Source of the DNA: Pseudovirgaria hyperparasitica
Taxonomy: Eukaryota > Ascomycota > Dothideomycetes > Acrospermales > Acrospermaceae
Length of the DNA: 64,000 bases
Direction of reading: 5' to 3'
Assembly (NCBI RefSeq): GCF_010093815.1
Contig: NW_022985566.1
Coordinates: 580,191-644,190, forward strand
The notes under the pieces are model-generated. The model worked only from the letters and a program-made list of their open reading frames with translations. It ran no database searches and was not told the origin of the DNA. Of this stretch, positions 10,145 through 20,672 are shown one piece after another; position 1 is the first letter of the stretch, and each line of letters opens with the position of its first letter. Position numbers and translations under genes: made by a program.

Positions 10145-11018
10145 ATGACGACGCGAAGAAGTCAGCAGGCTCAGAATAACGATATATACCCGGCGCGTTA
10201 CTTCAAGGCTTCACGGACGTATGATGCTTGGGTACATTTGACTTGCAGCGATGTGCACGCTCTCCGTGCGGTGCGAGGCTTTGAGGGTACGTCTGTCGAG
10301 CATCGTGCATCAGATGGCTCAATTCGATGATGGGACACTATCATATTCTGCTCTCAGAGTGACAACTGACAATTGCGCAGGTCAGCAACTGCTCTTTCAC
10401 CGAAACCATCCGATCCGATTCGTACGAATAACCGGGCCGATCAACAGTATAACCGATCTCTCTGCCAGATTTACTCTATTTACGATCGATGATAGCAGTG
10501 GCAGCACCCTCGAGATTAAGGTCCCTCGATTGCCTGCGGAAATTGCCGACTCTCCCGAGTGCCCTTCCAATACTGCGATCGATAATTTGAACGTTCATAC
10601 AGCACTTGGGATTTTCGACGTAGTCGTTGACGACATCGTTCTTGATATTGGCACTGTTGTGAGCACGAAAGGCATCGTTTGCGAGTTCCGGGGCATCAGA
10701 CAATTGGACCTGAAGAGGATCAAAGTTCTGAAGACTACGTTGGAGGAAGCGCGCTTATGGGCTAATATGTCCAAATTCAAGAACGATGTGCTGAATCAAT
10801 CGTGGGTCCTGACTCCCGAAGAACGAGCAAAGCTAGATCTTCGGGCCGCAGCGGAAGAAGAGAAGGATAGAAGGAAGCAGAAGGAGTGGGCCGTGTATCG
10901 GAATAAGAAAGCTGAGAGAAAGAGATTGGCAGAGGAGAAGCGCAGAGAGAAAGCCGAAAAATACGAACGGCGGAGGTTAAGAGAAGAAGAGAAGATGAAT
11001 CAAGGAGCATTGATTTGA
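10145..11018 (+). CDS. STN1: Stn1, CST telomere complex OB-fold subunit
   Basis: Join of 10145-10286 and 10381-11018, 259 residues. The 94-nt intron (GTACGT...TTGCGCAG) joins ALRAVRGFEG to QQLLFHRNHPIRFVRITGPI in phase. The N-terminal pattern YPARYFKASRTYDAWVHLT, ADVH-like helix, then NHPIRFVRITG, FTLFTIDDSSGSTLEI and GTVVSTKGIVCEFRGIRQLD is the Stn1/RPA32-type OB fold of Pezizomycotina. Residues about 190-255 are a highly charged helix rich in Lys, Arg and Glu. The winged-helix C-terminal half of yeast Stn1 is absent, as is usual in short filamentous-fungal and fission-yeast forms. With Ten1 and a large subunit it would cap telomeric 3' overhangs and assist fill-in synthesis. The ORF beginning at an internal ATG (10251) is a truncated reading of exon 2 plus intron. 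Confidence 0.9.
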
Positions 11019-11262
11019 AGGGCTTTGCATTGTTACGCCAAAGGTCAGAACGTGCGGTTGGGTCACTATTTATAGGACCTGCACAGTGTCCCTTGGTTAC
11101 ACGACCTGTGGACCGTCTCGGGGAGACTTGTTGTTCACTACATCAGATCAGCTGCGGGTGGATCCGTCAGCACATGGCTGGTGTGCTCTTGTTGGCCTCA
11201 TGACTTAACAAGGAAATTTTGTGTCAAGTCGTTGAAGCTACAGGCCAAAATCTCGAATTTAA

Positions 11263-11665
11263 CTGCCAATCAAATCACGAGCGCATTCCAGCCCTACCAC
11301 GGCCACGTTCAACAAAACAGATCGACGAGCGGCCCGCAACCTTGACTGCCGTCCCTTCCATAGCGTACGTCGCGGCCCCTGTTCAGTCAACACTGTTTCT
11401 TCACCTGTGGCCCGCCTGGCCGGTGCTCCATATGGTCGCCCGGTGGGACTTCCTAACGACCTACCACCAGACACGGACACACTGAAGCCCGGCACAAATG
11501 TTACGACCATCGAGCGAGAGCCCTTTGGTAGGCGTTCTCGTTCATGCCAAATATGGGTTTATGTGATGTGATTCGCGCTTGAGTTCCCTTACAGATTTTC
11601 GGAAGCAGTTCCCTTCAAGTTCGAGGCGCATCATTAAGAAGGCGGTGCAGTCGAACTACGGATGA
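11263..11665 (+). CDS. Unidentified small gene, 3' exons only (candidate)
   Basis: The frame is open from 11263 (after TAA at 11260-11262) to a candidate donor at 11528 (GTAGGC). A 67-nt intron ends CCCTTACAG at 11594, and the last exon (11595-11665) reads DFRKQFPSSSRRIIKKAVQ then SNYG and a TGA stop. The upstream part contains VSSPVARLAGAPYGRPVGLP followed by NDLPPDTDTLKPGT, which looks like real protein. There is no in-frame ATG, so a first exon must lie between the STN1 stop and about 11400, or this is a gene remnant. I do not recognise the family. The Arg-rich early part would suit a mitochondrial precursor, a guess only. Confidence 0.35.
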
Positions 11666-12402
11666 ATTAGTATTCCGTCGCCCAAGATCAAGAACAACCA
11701 TTCCAAGATTGTCCACATACCGTCAGCCGCCACCTCCAATCCTAGCAAGAATGACACCGGTTAGCGATTCGGTTCATGCTGTTGGGCAGAAGTACTCAGT
11801 TACTCAGTTCTCCAGCAAGGGTTTTACCATATAATCTCGTCATTCAAAAAAGCGTGCACTTGATTACTTCTTGGAAAGCCGGTAGTCTACTTTGTGAAAT
11901 TTGATCTAGAAGTAAGTATGTAGAGAGGGGTCAGAACGTGTAAACAAAACACGTAATGCGGCCACATTTGAAACCATTTTGTTGCTATTATTTATTTCGC
12001 GAACGGAGACCATACCACTCATTGTCACGCTGTGAGTTACCAAGTCTTTCCCAAGCAGTATTTTCGAAGTGCATTGTACGAATTGGGATAGTAGACATGC
12101 AGGTGATGGTCTTGGAAATATGTACAAGTCAAAATAAGAACTGACTGAGGTAGTCGTATGTAGCTATCGACCTACTCCTCCGATGAGCAAGCCGGAACCG
12201 GACACGCTGACGAAAGCGTGTCCTGTTCCGGGACTGCATCACCAACAGCTAAGATATAGTAATGCGCATTCAATCTTATGGCAATATTACGCCACTCTCG
12301 GGAACCGATTCCTCTCTTGATGGCCGACGAGCTCTCTAAGCATGCAAAAGACCTCGAATCGACTGACAGCATCTCAATTAACCTAACCGCACGCGCAGCA
12401 CG
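11666..12402. other. Intergenic region upstream of BAHD gene
   Basis: This 737 bp contains no convincing ORF. I see no repeats or RNA gene; it presumably contains the BAHD promoter. Confidence 0.5.
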
Positions 12403-13896
12403 ATGCAAGTAGTTACGCCCTCCAGAATAGGAGAAGAACTATCTCCAAACGCCAACTCATGGCCCCACAAGCCGATGAAATACCTAGATTTAGACGCCCT
12501 GGCTCAGCACAAGCGTATCAACAAGCTCTACACCAACCTCACATTCTGCTTTCCGCTGTCAGACACCAGTGTTCACACGCAGCTCTCCATTCAAGAAGCA
12601 TTACGTCGCGCCCTCACTCGTCGTCTCTGTCCTGCCTTTCCATGGCTCGCTGGATATGTTTGTGACGCAGGAGAACGTCCAGGGGAGGGTCAGGGTAGAT
12701 TTGCGATCAAGTACGATTCGTACGTCCCTGATCAACCACTCGGCAGCCATCTTGTCGATCCGCATCCCCGGTTCATCTCGTTTCCAGACTGGAAGGAATT
12801 GAAGAGGGTGCAATTCTGCCTTCCAACCGCCGGTCTTGATGAGAGACGTTTTGCTAGGTTCGAGACATTTGATGAAAGTGCAGGAAATGTGCTTGGCTTC
12901 GCGGTAGTATTTGTGCATGGAGGGCTGCTATTGACGGTAAGTGCCCACCACGGGAGCATGGATATGGCAGGGCTAGCATGGGCCATGCGGATGCTGGGGA
13001 AGGCGCTGAGGAATGAGAAGTACAGCGAAGAGGACCTGCGGGTCGGGAACATGTCTCGAAAGGGGCTGTTAGAGGGCTTTAAAGAGAATGACGAGTCCAT
13101 TGAGGACAGCAACGTCAAGGACGAAGGCGTGACAGAGCGAACAAGACCTACAGAAACAAAGACCAAAGTAAACGACGAGACCAAGCAAACCCGCCTATGC
13201 TGGGCGTCCTTCTCGTTCTCCGCCAGCTCACTGTGCATGCTAAAGGAGTCAGCTTCACACGACGGCGTCCCATCAGACAGATTCATCTCCACAGACGACG
13301 TTCTCAGCGCATTCATCTGGCAAGCCATCACACGCGCACGCACGACTCGATTCACGGCTCACCCATCATCACTCACCACGATGCTCTCTCGAAATATCGA
13401 CATGCGCCGCTCCTTTGGCGTCCCGCTCGCATATCCAGGCCTACTCGTCACCTCCACAACCACCCTACTCACGTTCGACAAACTCTTCTCTGCGCCCCTA
13501 GGCGCCATCGCGTATATACTTCGCGAGGCACTCGATCCTGAGACTCTGCGACGCGAAACACGGGCGCAGGTTGACTATATCAAGGCGCATAACGCACCTG
13601 CTAGAAAAGTGGGGGAGATTACGGGACTCGATGTGCGGCTGAGTAGTTGGGCGAAGGAAGATTGCTGTGAGGTCGACTTTGGGCCGGAGATTGGGAGGCC
13701 GGTGGCAGTGAGGAAATTGTTGTTAGAAGCTGGGGCGAGAGAGGGATTGGTTTATTTCTTGCCGCGGGGTCGGGATGGGGAGATTGTTGTGGATGTTTGT
13801 TTGACGGTGGGTGATATGGAGAGGATGAGGATGGATCGTGAGGTTGAGAGGATTGCTGTTATGGTGGGTGGTATGGGTGTTTGTGGTGATACCTAG
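12403..13896 (+). CDS. BAHD-type acyltransferase (transferase family PF02458-like)
   Basis: Intronless, 497 residues. The catalytic HxxxD motif is HGSMD within SAHHGSMDMAGLAW (about residues 181-194), placed mid-protein as usual. The second family motif DFGWG appears as DFGPEIG (about residue 426), a variant seen in fungal secondary-metabolism members. The N-terminal LSIQEALRRALTRRLCPAFP and central TDDVLSAFIWQAITRAR helices also fit. Such enzymes move acyl groups from acyl-CoA to alcohols or amines; sequence style is like fungal trichothecene-3-O-acetyltransferase relatives, but no biosynthetic cluster genes flank it and the substrate is unknown. Residues about 228-262 are a charged low-complexity insert. 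A perfect donor-like GTAAGT at 12937 lies in frame just before the active site and is read as coding. Confidence 0.85.
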   Translation: MQVVTPSRIGEELSPNANSWPHKPMKYLDLDALAQHKRINKLYTNLTFCFPLSDTSVHTQLSIQEALRRALTRRLCPAFPWLAGYVCDAGERPGEGQGRFAIKYDSYVPDQPLGSHLVDPHPRFISFPDWKELKRVQFCLPTAGLDERRFARFETFDESAGNVLGFAVVFVHGGLLLTVSAHHGSMDMAGLAWAMRMLGKALRNEKYSEEDLRVGNMSRKGLLEGFKENDESIEDSNVKDEGVTERTRPTETKTKVNDETKQTRLCWASFSFSASSLCMLKESASHDGVPSDRFISTDDVLSAFIWQAITRARTTRFTAHPSSLTTMLSRNIDMRRSFGVPLAYPGLLVTSTTTLLTFDKLFSAPLGAIAYILREALDPETLRRETRAQVDYIKAHNAPARKVGEITGLDVRLSSWAKEDCCEVDFGPEIGRPVAVRKLLLEAGAREGLVYFLPRGRDGEIVVDVCLTVGDMERMRMDREVERIAVMVGGMGVCGDT

Positions 13897-14480
13897 TATG
13901 GAGATTAGTAGGCTGAGATTTGTAGTTTTGAAACAGGTGAATTTAGAGTGCAAGGAGAGGAATATACGCGGACAAAGCATTCCAGAGCAGCTAGTGTGGC
14001 TTGTCAACTTGCCGAAGTCAACACAAATATGTTGGGATATGAATAATAGAGGCGTACACAACGATAGGAGCACTGCGGTCTTAAAAGTTTGGATTTGGAT
14101 ATTCTGGATCGTAGTATAGCTCAAAGTGTCTGATGATCGACGTTAAGTCTAGAAAGCTGACAAGAGAGTAACGGTGATGTAGTAGGTTTCTTAGTCTTTT
14201 GATAAAGTTCAGAACAGTATTGCGCTAGCTGCTCGTATTAATTTGACCGAAAGTTTTACTATACACTCACACGGTACAACAGTGATATGACATGTTGGAG
14301 GTGAAATTGAAGTTGGAATTTTAAGTCTACTCAGGGGCTTAACGACCAACTGTGTGAGAGAATGCTGTGTAATAATATGTAATCTATACTGTGCAAAGTT
14401 ACGACGTCACCATGGCAATACAACGTCATATACCGTTCGTTAATGGATAAGCAAAGACAATAACGATAATGATAATGAAA

Positions 14481-14790
14481 ATTAACACGGCAACGCTTTA
14501 CATAGCAACGCTTTACATAGCAACGACTTACATAGCAACGCTTTACATAGCAACGACTTAACACAGTAACGATTAACATAGTAACGATAACACAGCAACG
14601 ATTAACACAGCAACGATTAACACAGCAACGACGTATAAAGCAGCGACTTATATAGTAACGACTAACATAGCAACGATAACAACGATAATACCAACATAGC
14701 AGCGACTTAACATATTAGCGACTTAACATAGTAACCATTAACATAGCAACGATTAATATAGTAACGATTAACATAGCAACGACTTACACA
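14481..14790. repeat. Degenerate minisatellite of 15-16 bp (CATAGCAACGACTTA-like)
   Basis: About twenty imperfect units of the type CA(T/C)AGCAACGA(C/T)TTAA follow one another, with variants CTTTA and ATTAA in the spacer part. The core AGCAACG is most conserved. Confidence 0.8.
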
Positions 14791-14885
14791 GCAACAGACG
14801 ACCACACAAGCAACAGACGACCACACAAGCAACAGACGACCACACAAGCAACAGACGACCACACAAGCAACAGACGACCACACAA
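14791..14885. repeat. Perfect 19-bp tandem repeat, 5 copies
   Basis: The unit GCAACAGACGACCACACAA repeats five times without change. It directly continues the degenerate minisatellite and begins with the same GCAAC core, so it may have arisen from it. Confidence 0.95.
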
Positions 14886-15282
14886 GCAACCTACCAATCC
14901 TAGCCACACAATCACACACCTCGACACCAAAACCTAGCCACACACCCATACTCCCCAGCACCTACCCCCTAAACCTACCACAACTCCCTATCAACACTTC
15001 CATGCCCACCACCTCCCTCATCCCCTCCCATCCCCTCCCCAACCCCAGCCTCACAATCCCACAAATCCTCCTGCCCGCCATACTCCATTCTCCATTTTTC
15101 ATTCTCCATCCAGCATCAACCTTCTAGGCAGCCATAAAACCACTACCAACCACGCACTCACCGCCTCCTCGCATCACAAGACTCAATGCGGCATTTTCTC
15201 GCTCTGCCTTGCCACGTAACACCAGAAGGAAGAGAGGGGTGTGGTTGTTCAGTTGGAAATTTGGTTGTTCAGTTGGATATCT

Positions 15283-15375
15283 GGTTGGTTGGTTGGTTGG
15301 TCAGACTGAGTAAGCAGATGGATGGGTGCGTGCGTGAGTGAGTGAGTAAGTGAGTGACCGGACCGGACCGGACAG
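15283..15375. repeat. Cluster of simple repeats (TTGG, GTGA, GACCG)
   Basis: Successive short runs: TTGG at 15283-15300, GTGA at about 15333-15356 and GACCG at 15355-15373. Confidence 0.7.
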
Positions 15376-16539
15376 GGACAGGGCAGGGTAGGGTAGAGTA
15401 CGATAAAGCAAGGCCGATCTGCACATCATCGAATTGAATCGCATTACATTGAGACGAAGAAGGATGGAATACCTGCGTGTGCTGTGCTGTACAAGTCAGT
15501 GTAGAGCGTGTGTGTGGTTGTGATTGTGGCTATGCTTTACGCGCAGATGCGCGGCTACCACAGGGGTGGTGATCAACCCCCAGTAACATCGTAGAACCAG
15601 GGCATGAAGTCAAGAACATTGCATACGCCAACAGTACGCTGCGGAATCGTGAGGGTATGATAAAGCTGCCATGGTCACCGGAATGACGCCTACCGGGGGC
15701 TACATAGATGTAATGTACAGTTAGGTTGTTATGAGGCGGACTCGGGATTCTGGGGAATGTGGCTGAGGCTGGGGCTGAGGCCGATGATGGCTCAAGGCTT
15801 GGCGCTGAGTGTTAATATGGTAGCTAGGGTTTGGAACTAGAATGGAAAGAACTAATTAGTTGACGGACTAGTTAGTTGAACTATGATAATCGTGGTGAAC
15901 GTGCATGTATATCGATAGTAGATACTAGATGAATACTAGCTAACTCAACACCACAACAATCTCATACACAGCAGCCACCACGCGTAGAACACTCTCCCGT
16001 CTGCACCACCACCACCACGCAACGCCATGCAGCAGCGCAACGCAGCGCCATGCCATGCCCTCCATGCACGTGGCAGCCGCCCTGCAATGCCGGGAATTAA
16101 CCCGTTACTAGCCCACTAACCTCCCCTCCCCTCCCTCCCCCATCCCCTAACCCTCTTAGTCACCACACGATCGCACCGCATCATTCCTTACCACACCATT
16201 AATTCCCTATCCCTATTAATTACCCAACCATCCATCGAATACATCCCTTCCCATTCTTTCGCTTCCTCCTATCCTCCTTCCATGCCTCTATACTTCTTTC
16301 CTTTCTGCCGTTGTTATATTAGATTACATTGTAGTTGTCTCCTTGCTCGTACGTCGTATCTTACGCTGTTGTATCGTGTCCTATCGTGTCCTATCGTGTC
16401 CATCGTATCATCTCCTGTGTTCCGCCCGTGAGATAGACGGTGGGTGGGTGTCATTTCCGGGCTTCTTCGTTCGCGGGTGCGGTCGGATCTAGGGACGGAG
16501 AGGTGGTGGAGGGGTGTTTCGAGATGCGTGCGTGCGATG

Positions 16540-16573
16540 GTGATGGTGGTGGTGGTGGTGGTGGTGGTGATGG
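16540..16573. repeat. GGT trinucleotide microsatellite
   Basis: Uninterrupted or nearly uninterrupted TGG/GGT run of about eleven units. Confidence 0.85.
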
Positions 16574-17363
16574 TAATGCTATACTGTGTTTCGTGGTAGT
16601 AGGCTGGTTGGCTGGCTGTATACCGACACCTCGACACCTCGACACCTCACTTCATAGATCACGTATACCAATAATTAAATCCACACAGCAGAATCGTGTG
16701 TAATATCTAACCAAACACCATCCTCGCGTACCGTTTTGGTAGAGACCAGGTCGCAATTTCAACTCTGCAGATACAGATAGTTCTAGCTAGATAATTACAC
16801 CCGGACATGATCGCGCGGCCGTACGCGAACTGTATCTATTATCCAATATCCATTCTCCATTCTCCATTCTTCAATCCACTATTGCCCGTTCTCCATTATC
16901 CATTATCAATTATCATCCACCCCTCCAACTATCCGTCCATCCGTCCACCCGTAGATACGCACCCACCCCCCTCCCCCTCTTAACCCTCCAAACAACCCTC
17001 CGCTACAAGCCCTCTCACCCATCCACTCCCCTCCCTAACCCGCAACCCCTCAAACCACAAACCATAAACCCAATACACACCCATCCCAACCCCCTGCCTT
17101 CACCCGTAAACAACCCTCCCGCCTCCCGCATCTGAAACACGCTAAACCACATGGTGCGGGCGGCATTTCTTAGTGGCCCGGGCAACTAGTGCCTGATGCC
17201 CGCCTCTCAAATTGGTTCTATTTTCGAAAACTTCTTTAAAAAAATGCCTCATTCAATTGAGACATTATTTTGCTCCCATATTAACATCTGCCGCGAATGA
17301 TAGAAACAGAGAATGAAACTAGGAATTTCGCGACGAGCGCACGCTCCTTCTAGGTAGGAAACA

Positions 17364-17370
17364 TATATAA
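17364..17370 (+). promoter_or_regulatory. TATA box of the small secreted protein gene
   Basis: TATATAA lies 60 bp before the ATG at 17430, a suitable distance for a fungal core promoter with a short leader. Confidence 0.5.
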
Positions 17371-17429
17371 ATCATCTTCGAGTTCATAGCCAACAAATTA
17401 TTCATGATATCTATCGGCATTACTCTACA

Positions 17430-18083
17430 ATGCATTTCTTAAACACACTTATTACTATAGTGGCTGCTACCAGACTTATAAACGCCTATCCACAAGTTAA
17501 CTCTCTAATAACCGACCGGGACGAAATACGAAAGAATATTACCCTCCCAGCCGTAGAGAAGATTATTACTGCACTCGAAGACCCAGATCGTAAAATTCCA
17601 GATCTATGGGAGCAAGTATACTCTCAGGTCGGATCGTATAATGTCTGGAACGAGATTTGGACCGAAGTTATCCATGGGTTCCACCGTATCAAACTACCGA
17701 AGTATTTGGAGACCAAAAAAGTTAGTTGTAACGACGACAAGCCGGAGAGCAAGGAGGATTATGAGCGTTCTTTGATATTGCTATTCGAATCTATTCGACA
17801 GTCTCATATCTCCAACCTTCACGGCGATCAACGGTACTCTCATGATTTAGTCCTTACATCTGGCACTGTCATGGCCTATGGATGTGACTATGGCTGTGGG
17901 CAGACTATACATCTCAGCGATCTCATAGCCATACATGCTGCGATCATGAATTCGTGTCCTGACAATGGCGGGTCCCTTGGTATAGATGAATGGCGCGCAC
18001 TCTATGGTGTTAGAAGCACATTGTCCGACGCTTGGAGTACATGTGTCCGCCGAACGGAAGATAGACCAAAGTGTAAGCATTGA
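17430..18083 (+). CDS. Small secreted cysteine-containing protein, effector-like
   Basis: Intronless, 217 residues. The N-terminus MHFLNTLITIVAATRLINA followed by YPQVN is a clear signal peptide with cleavage near residue 19. The mature part has six Cys (SCNDD, GCDYGCG, SCPDNG, TCVRR, KCKH), no membrane segment and no family I recognise. Aromatic pairs such as DLWEQVYSQVGSYNVWNEIW suggest a folded domain. It is AT-rich compared with neighbouring genes, stands alone between repeat-rich blocks, has its own TATA box and is followed 41 bp after the stop by a 17-bp repeat array. These are typical features of fungal effector candidates, but the role is inference. Confidence 0.75.
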   Translation: MHFLNTLITIVAATRLINAYPQVNSLITDRDEIRKNITLPAVEKIITALEDPDRKIPDLWEQVYSQVGSYNVWNEIWTEVIHGFHRIKLPKYLETKKVSCNDDKPESKEDYERSLILLFESIRQSHISNLHGDQRYSHDLVLTSGTVMAYGCDYGCGQTIHLSDLIAIHAAIMNSCPDNGGSLGIDEWRALYGVRSTLSDAWSTCVRRTEDRPKCKH

Positions 18084-18123
18084 ACATAATAAGAGACGGA
18101 GAAAAGCGTTTGTCTGTTGGGTA

Positions 18124-18225
18124 CTATGTCTATCTACATACTCTGTCTACTCACATACTCTGTCTATTCACATACTCTGTCTATTCACATACCCTGTCTA
18201 TTCACATACCATGTCTACTTAGATA
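18124..18225. repeat. 17-bp tandem array, 6 units, just after the secreted-protein gene
   Basis: Six consecutive 17-bp units of the form CTCTGTCTATTCACATA, the outer ones diverged (CTATGTCTATCTACATA, CCATGTCTACTTAGATA) and the inner ones nearly identical. It starts 41 bp after the stop codon and so is probably transcribed in the 3' UTR. Confidence 0.9.
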
Positions 18226-19655
18226 CCATGCCGGCCAAGAAACTACATACTCGGGGTCGACGAAGTAAATACTCTCATCCAGGATAGGCACGATACTGTA
18301 GTAACGACATTAGCTTGACTCCCATGAGACTTTAATCCACTCTCTCGGTATAACTACGATTGGGTTCGCCCGCCGACAGCCTACAATAGTCTAGCCACGG
18401 CTAGCGAACCATGAACTTCGATCATTCGCTGTCTGTTGGTCGTAGCAAGATGAACCTGAATGATGCTACAATACGAATGGCTGATCGGCAGATGAGTTTG
18501 GCAGGTAATGGTACGTGTGATGTGATGCAGGCTACGCGGGGCTGGGATGTGTGGTACGTGAGTGCGTGCGTGCGGCGCGTGCACGGGAGTGGAGTGGAAG
18601 GGATGACATACTATGGCATACTGGATGGATGGATGGATGGAGGGATATATTTAGTCCGTATACTATACTATGCTATAGTATAACGCATGAACGGATGGGG
18701 ATTGGATCTAGGATGGAGAGAATGGGATGGAATAATAACACTCAGAAATCGAACTGAGACTGGGACTGAGACTGAGAGTTCGAGAGATTAGTGATCGATT
18801 ACCACCTAGGCTCTAGATGTGTATCATAATCCATAGTTCATCATCCATCCATAGTTCACAATTCACAGTTCCAGCAGCGATCGATCGCAGCCAGAAAAAC
18901 ACCATGCGCCACGCCACGCCAGGAACCCAACCAGAACCAACACCAAACCAGAACCAAGTATCCAGTCATTCAGGAACCAGGAACACACCTCAGGAACACA
19001 GAAACTTGGTATACCTAGCTAGGATTACAACATCTAGACTATATGGTTAGTAGCTGTACAATCCAGACCAGATCCGACCAGCGAAAGGTTAAACTCCGCA
19101 CTACATAGTTACCTACTTCCTTACCTACTCCCTTCCGTACTTACGATGAACCACGAACCACGAACCACGACCCCAAAAACCCACAAAACACAACGAACCA
19201 CGAACCACAACCACGAAACCACAACGAAAGGTAAAACTCCGCAGCTCTTACGAACCACAACCTCCGAACAACGAACCACCAAAACCCCCCATCATCTCAG
19301 GGGAAGGAAGCGCACCACCACCAGCACCATCACCACAGCTACACACAGCAAAACAAGCAGCAGCAGCAGCAGCAGCGTATCGATCAAGTCAGTTCTTCCA
19401 ATCGACACTTCATAATTAGTGTATGTGTGCGGTATGCGTACAGTATGATACAAATACAAAAAGTCCCGCAAACGCACGTGTCGTCCCCTCCTCCTCCTCT
19501 AACCCACCCCAGCAAGCCCAGAATAGCAATACTTAGTTCTGCCCACTCATCCCCGGTAATCAAGTGAAGTGACTGCATCCCAGCTCCAGCTCGAGCTCGG
19601 GCCCTCTGTTGAGAATGTTTCGACGGTTTCGAGGGTATGCATGTATGTCTTGGCT

Positions 19656-19700
19656 GTGCTGTGCTGTGCTGTGCTGTGCTGTGCTGTGCTGTGCTGTGCT
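19656..19700. repeat. GTGCT pentanucleotide microsatellite, 9 copies
   Basis: Nine perfect GTGCT units. Confidence 0.95.
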
Positions 19701-19796
19701 GTGCGGTGCGGGGAGATAGGGGGGAATGGGCAGGCAGGCAGGCAGGTATGCAGGATGCGAAACGCGATTTGAGCGTGACTTATGGGTGCCTGACCT

Positions 19797-19866
19797 GTAT
19801 GTATGTGTGTGTATGTATGTGTGTGTATGTATGTGTGTGTATGTATGTGTGTGTATGTATGTATGT
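19797..19866. repeat. 14-bp TG-rich tandem repeat, 5 copies
   Basis: The unit GTATGTATGTGTGT recurs at 14-bp spacing (19797, 19811, 19825, 19839, 19853). Confidence 0.85.
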
Positions 19867-20672
19867 ATGTGCATGTAATGCGTGTGTATTGTGAGACGAG
19901 ACAAGAGGAGGGAGGGAGGAGGAGGAGGGGTAATTAGTGGCAGTAGCAGCCAGCGCACGAGGGCACGAGCACGCGCACGCACAACAATCAGGCACGCACA
20001 CACACACACATGATGGATATGCAAAACCCACCGAACAAAACACCAACATCCACCGGTCAAAAAAAAATAGCAGTAAAAACGGGCCAGATCATATGATTTG
20101 AATTATTATTAGATTCTTCGGAAACTCGTCTTTCCCCTTCTTCCCCTTCCCCTCTTCCTCCGCCGGGACCAGGTCAAGACAAGACAAGTCAAGACTAGAC
20201 TATCTACTATCTGCCATCTGCTATCCATTTCCCCACCACCAAGATAGGAACGCGTCCCATCCATCCGTAGATGCATCGCATCATACCTATGCCAAAACTC
20301 TCTGGAAAACAACTTCGACAACAACATCAACTACTACTACTAGAAAAACCAAGGAAAAACAAAACAAACAAGAGACTTTCGTATGCGCCGGTTCAAATGC
20401 TATGCTTTCGCTTTCCATGGTACCCGCTGAAAATTTGGAGTTTTGTCAAAAAAGTACGCCGTTTCCATGCCTTGTGTCGGACGGAATGATGCAATGTGAT
20501 TTGATTGTGTGCCGTGTCCACCGGGGACAGTGCTGGCAAAAGGAGATAGAGAGAGAGACTTCGTCCGTGGCACTCGTGTTCAATCCGTCTGTGCATCTAT
20601 CGTGATCCCGTGACTATAGTGACAAAGAAAACTTTTTAATGGTCGGAGAGAGGAGATGAAGGTGGTGGTGCT

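Larger units (their letters stand above)
13897..17429. other. Repeat-rich gene-free interval
   Basis: This 3.5 kb has no convincing gene on either strand. It contains minisatellites (14481-14885), TTGG, GTGA and CCGGA runs (15.28-15.38 kb), a GGT run (16.54 kb) and C-rich pyrimidine tracts (15.0, 16.1 and 17.0 kb). ORFs seen there on the minus strand are translations of repeats. Confidence 0.65.
18226..20672. other. Gene-free interval with microsatellites
   Basis: This 2.4 kb holds GAACCAC-type repeats near 19.15-19.27 kb, an AGC run near 19.36 kb, GTGCT and 14-bp arrays and G/C-skewed tracts. No ORF has protein-like composition. The right end carries the 3' UTR of the cyclin gene. Confidence 0.6.

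Noticed and set aside
12732-13355. 207-residue minus-strand ORF inside the BAHD gene
   Set aside because: Antisense shadow of a gene with intact catalytic motifs on the plus strand.
14791-14885. CRISPR-like repeat array
   Set aside because: Units are directly contiguous with no spacers, in a eukaryotic genome.
14707-14961. Minus-strand ORF with repeated VWSSVACVVV-like text
   Set aside because: Translation of the 19-bp tandem repeat, not a gene.
16314-16703. Overlapping ORFs around the GGT run
   Set aside because: Poly-Gly or poly-Thr/Pro translations of a microsatellite.
16141-17040. CCCTAA-like motifs suggesting interstitial telomere repeats
   Set aside because: Only single scattered CCCTAA hexamers in C-rich DNA; no tandem TTAGGG array.
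19560-20060. 166-residue minus-strand ORF with HTHTYIHTHTY text
   Set aside because: Translation of TG-rich 14-bp repeats and the GTGCT array.
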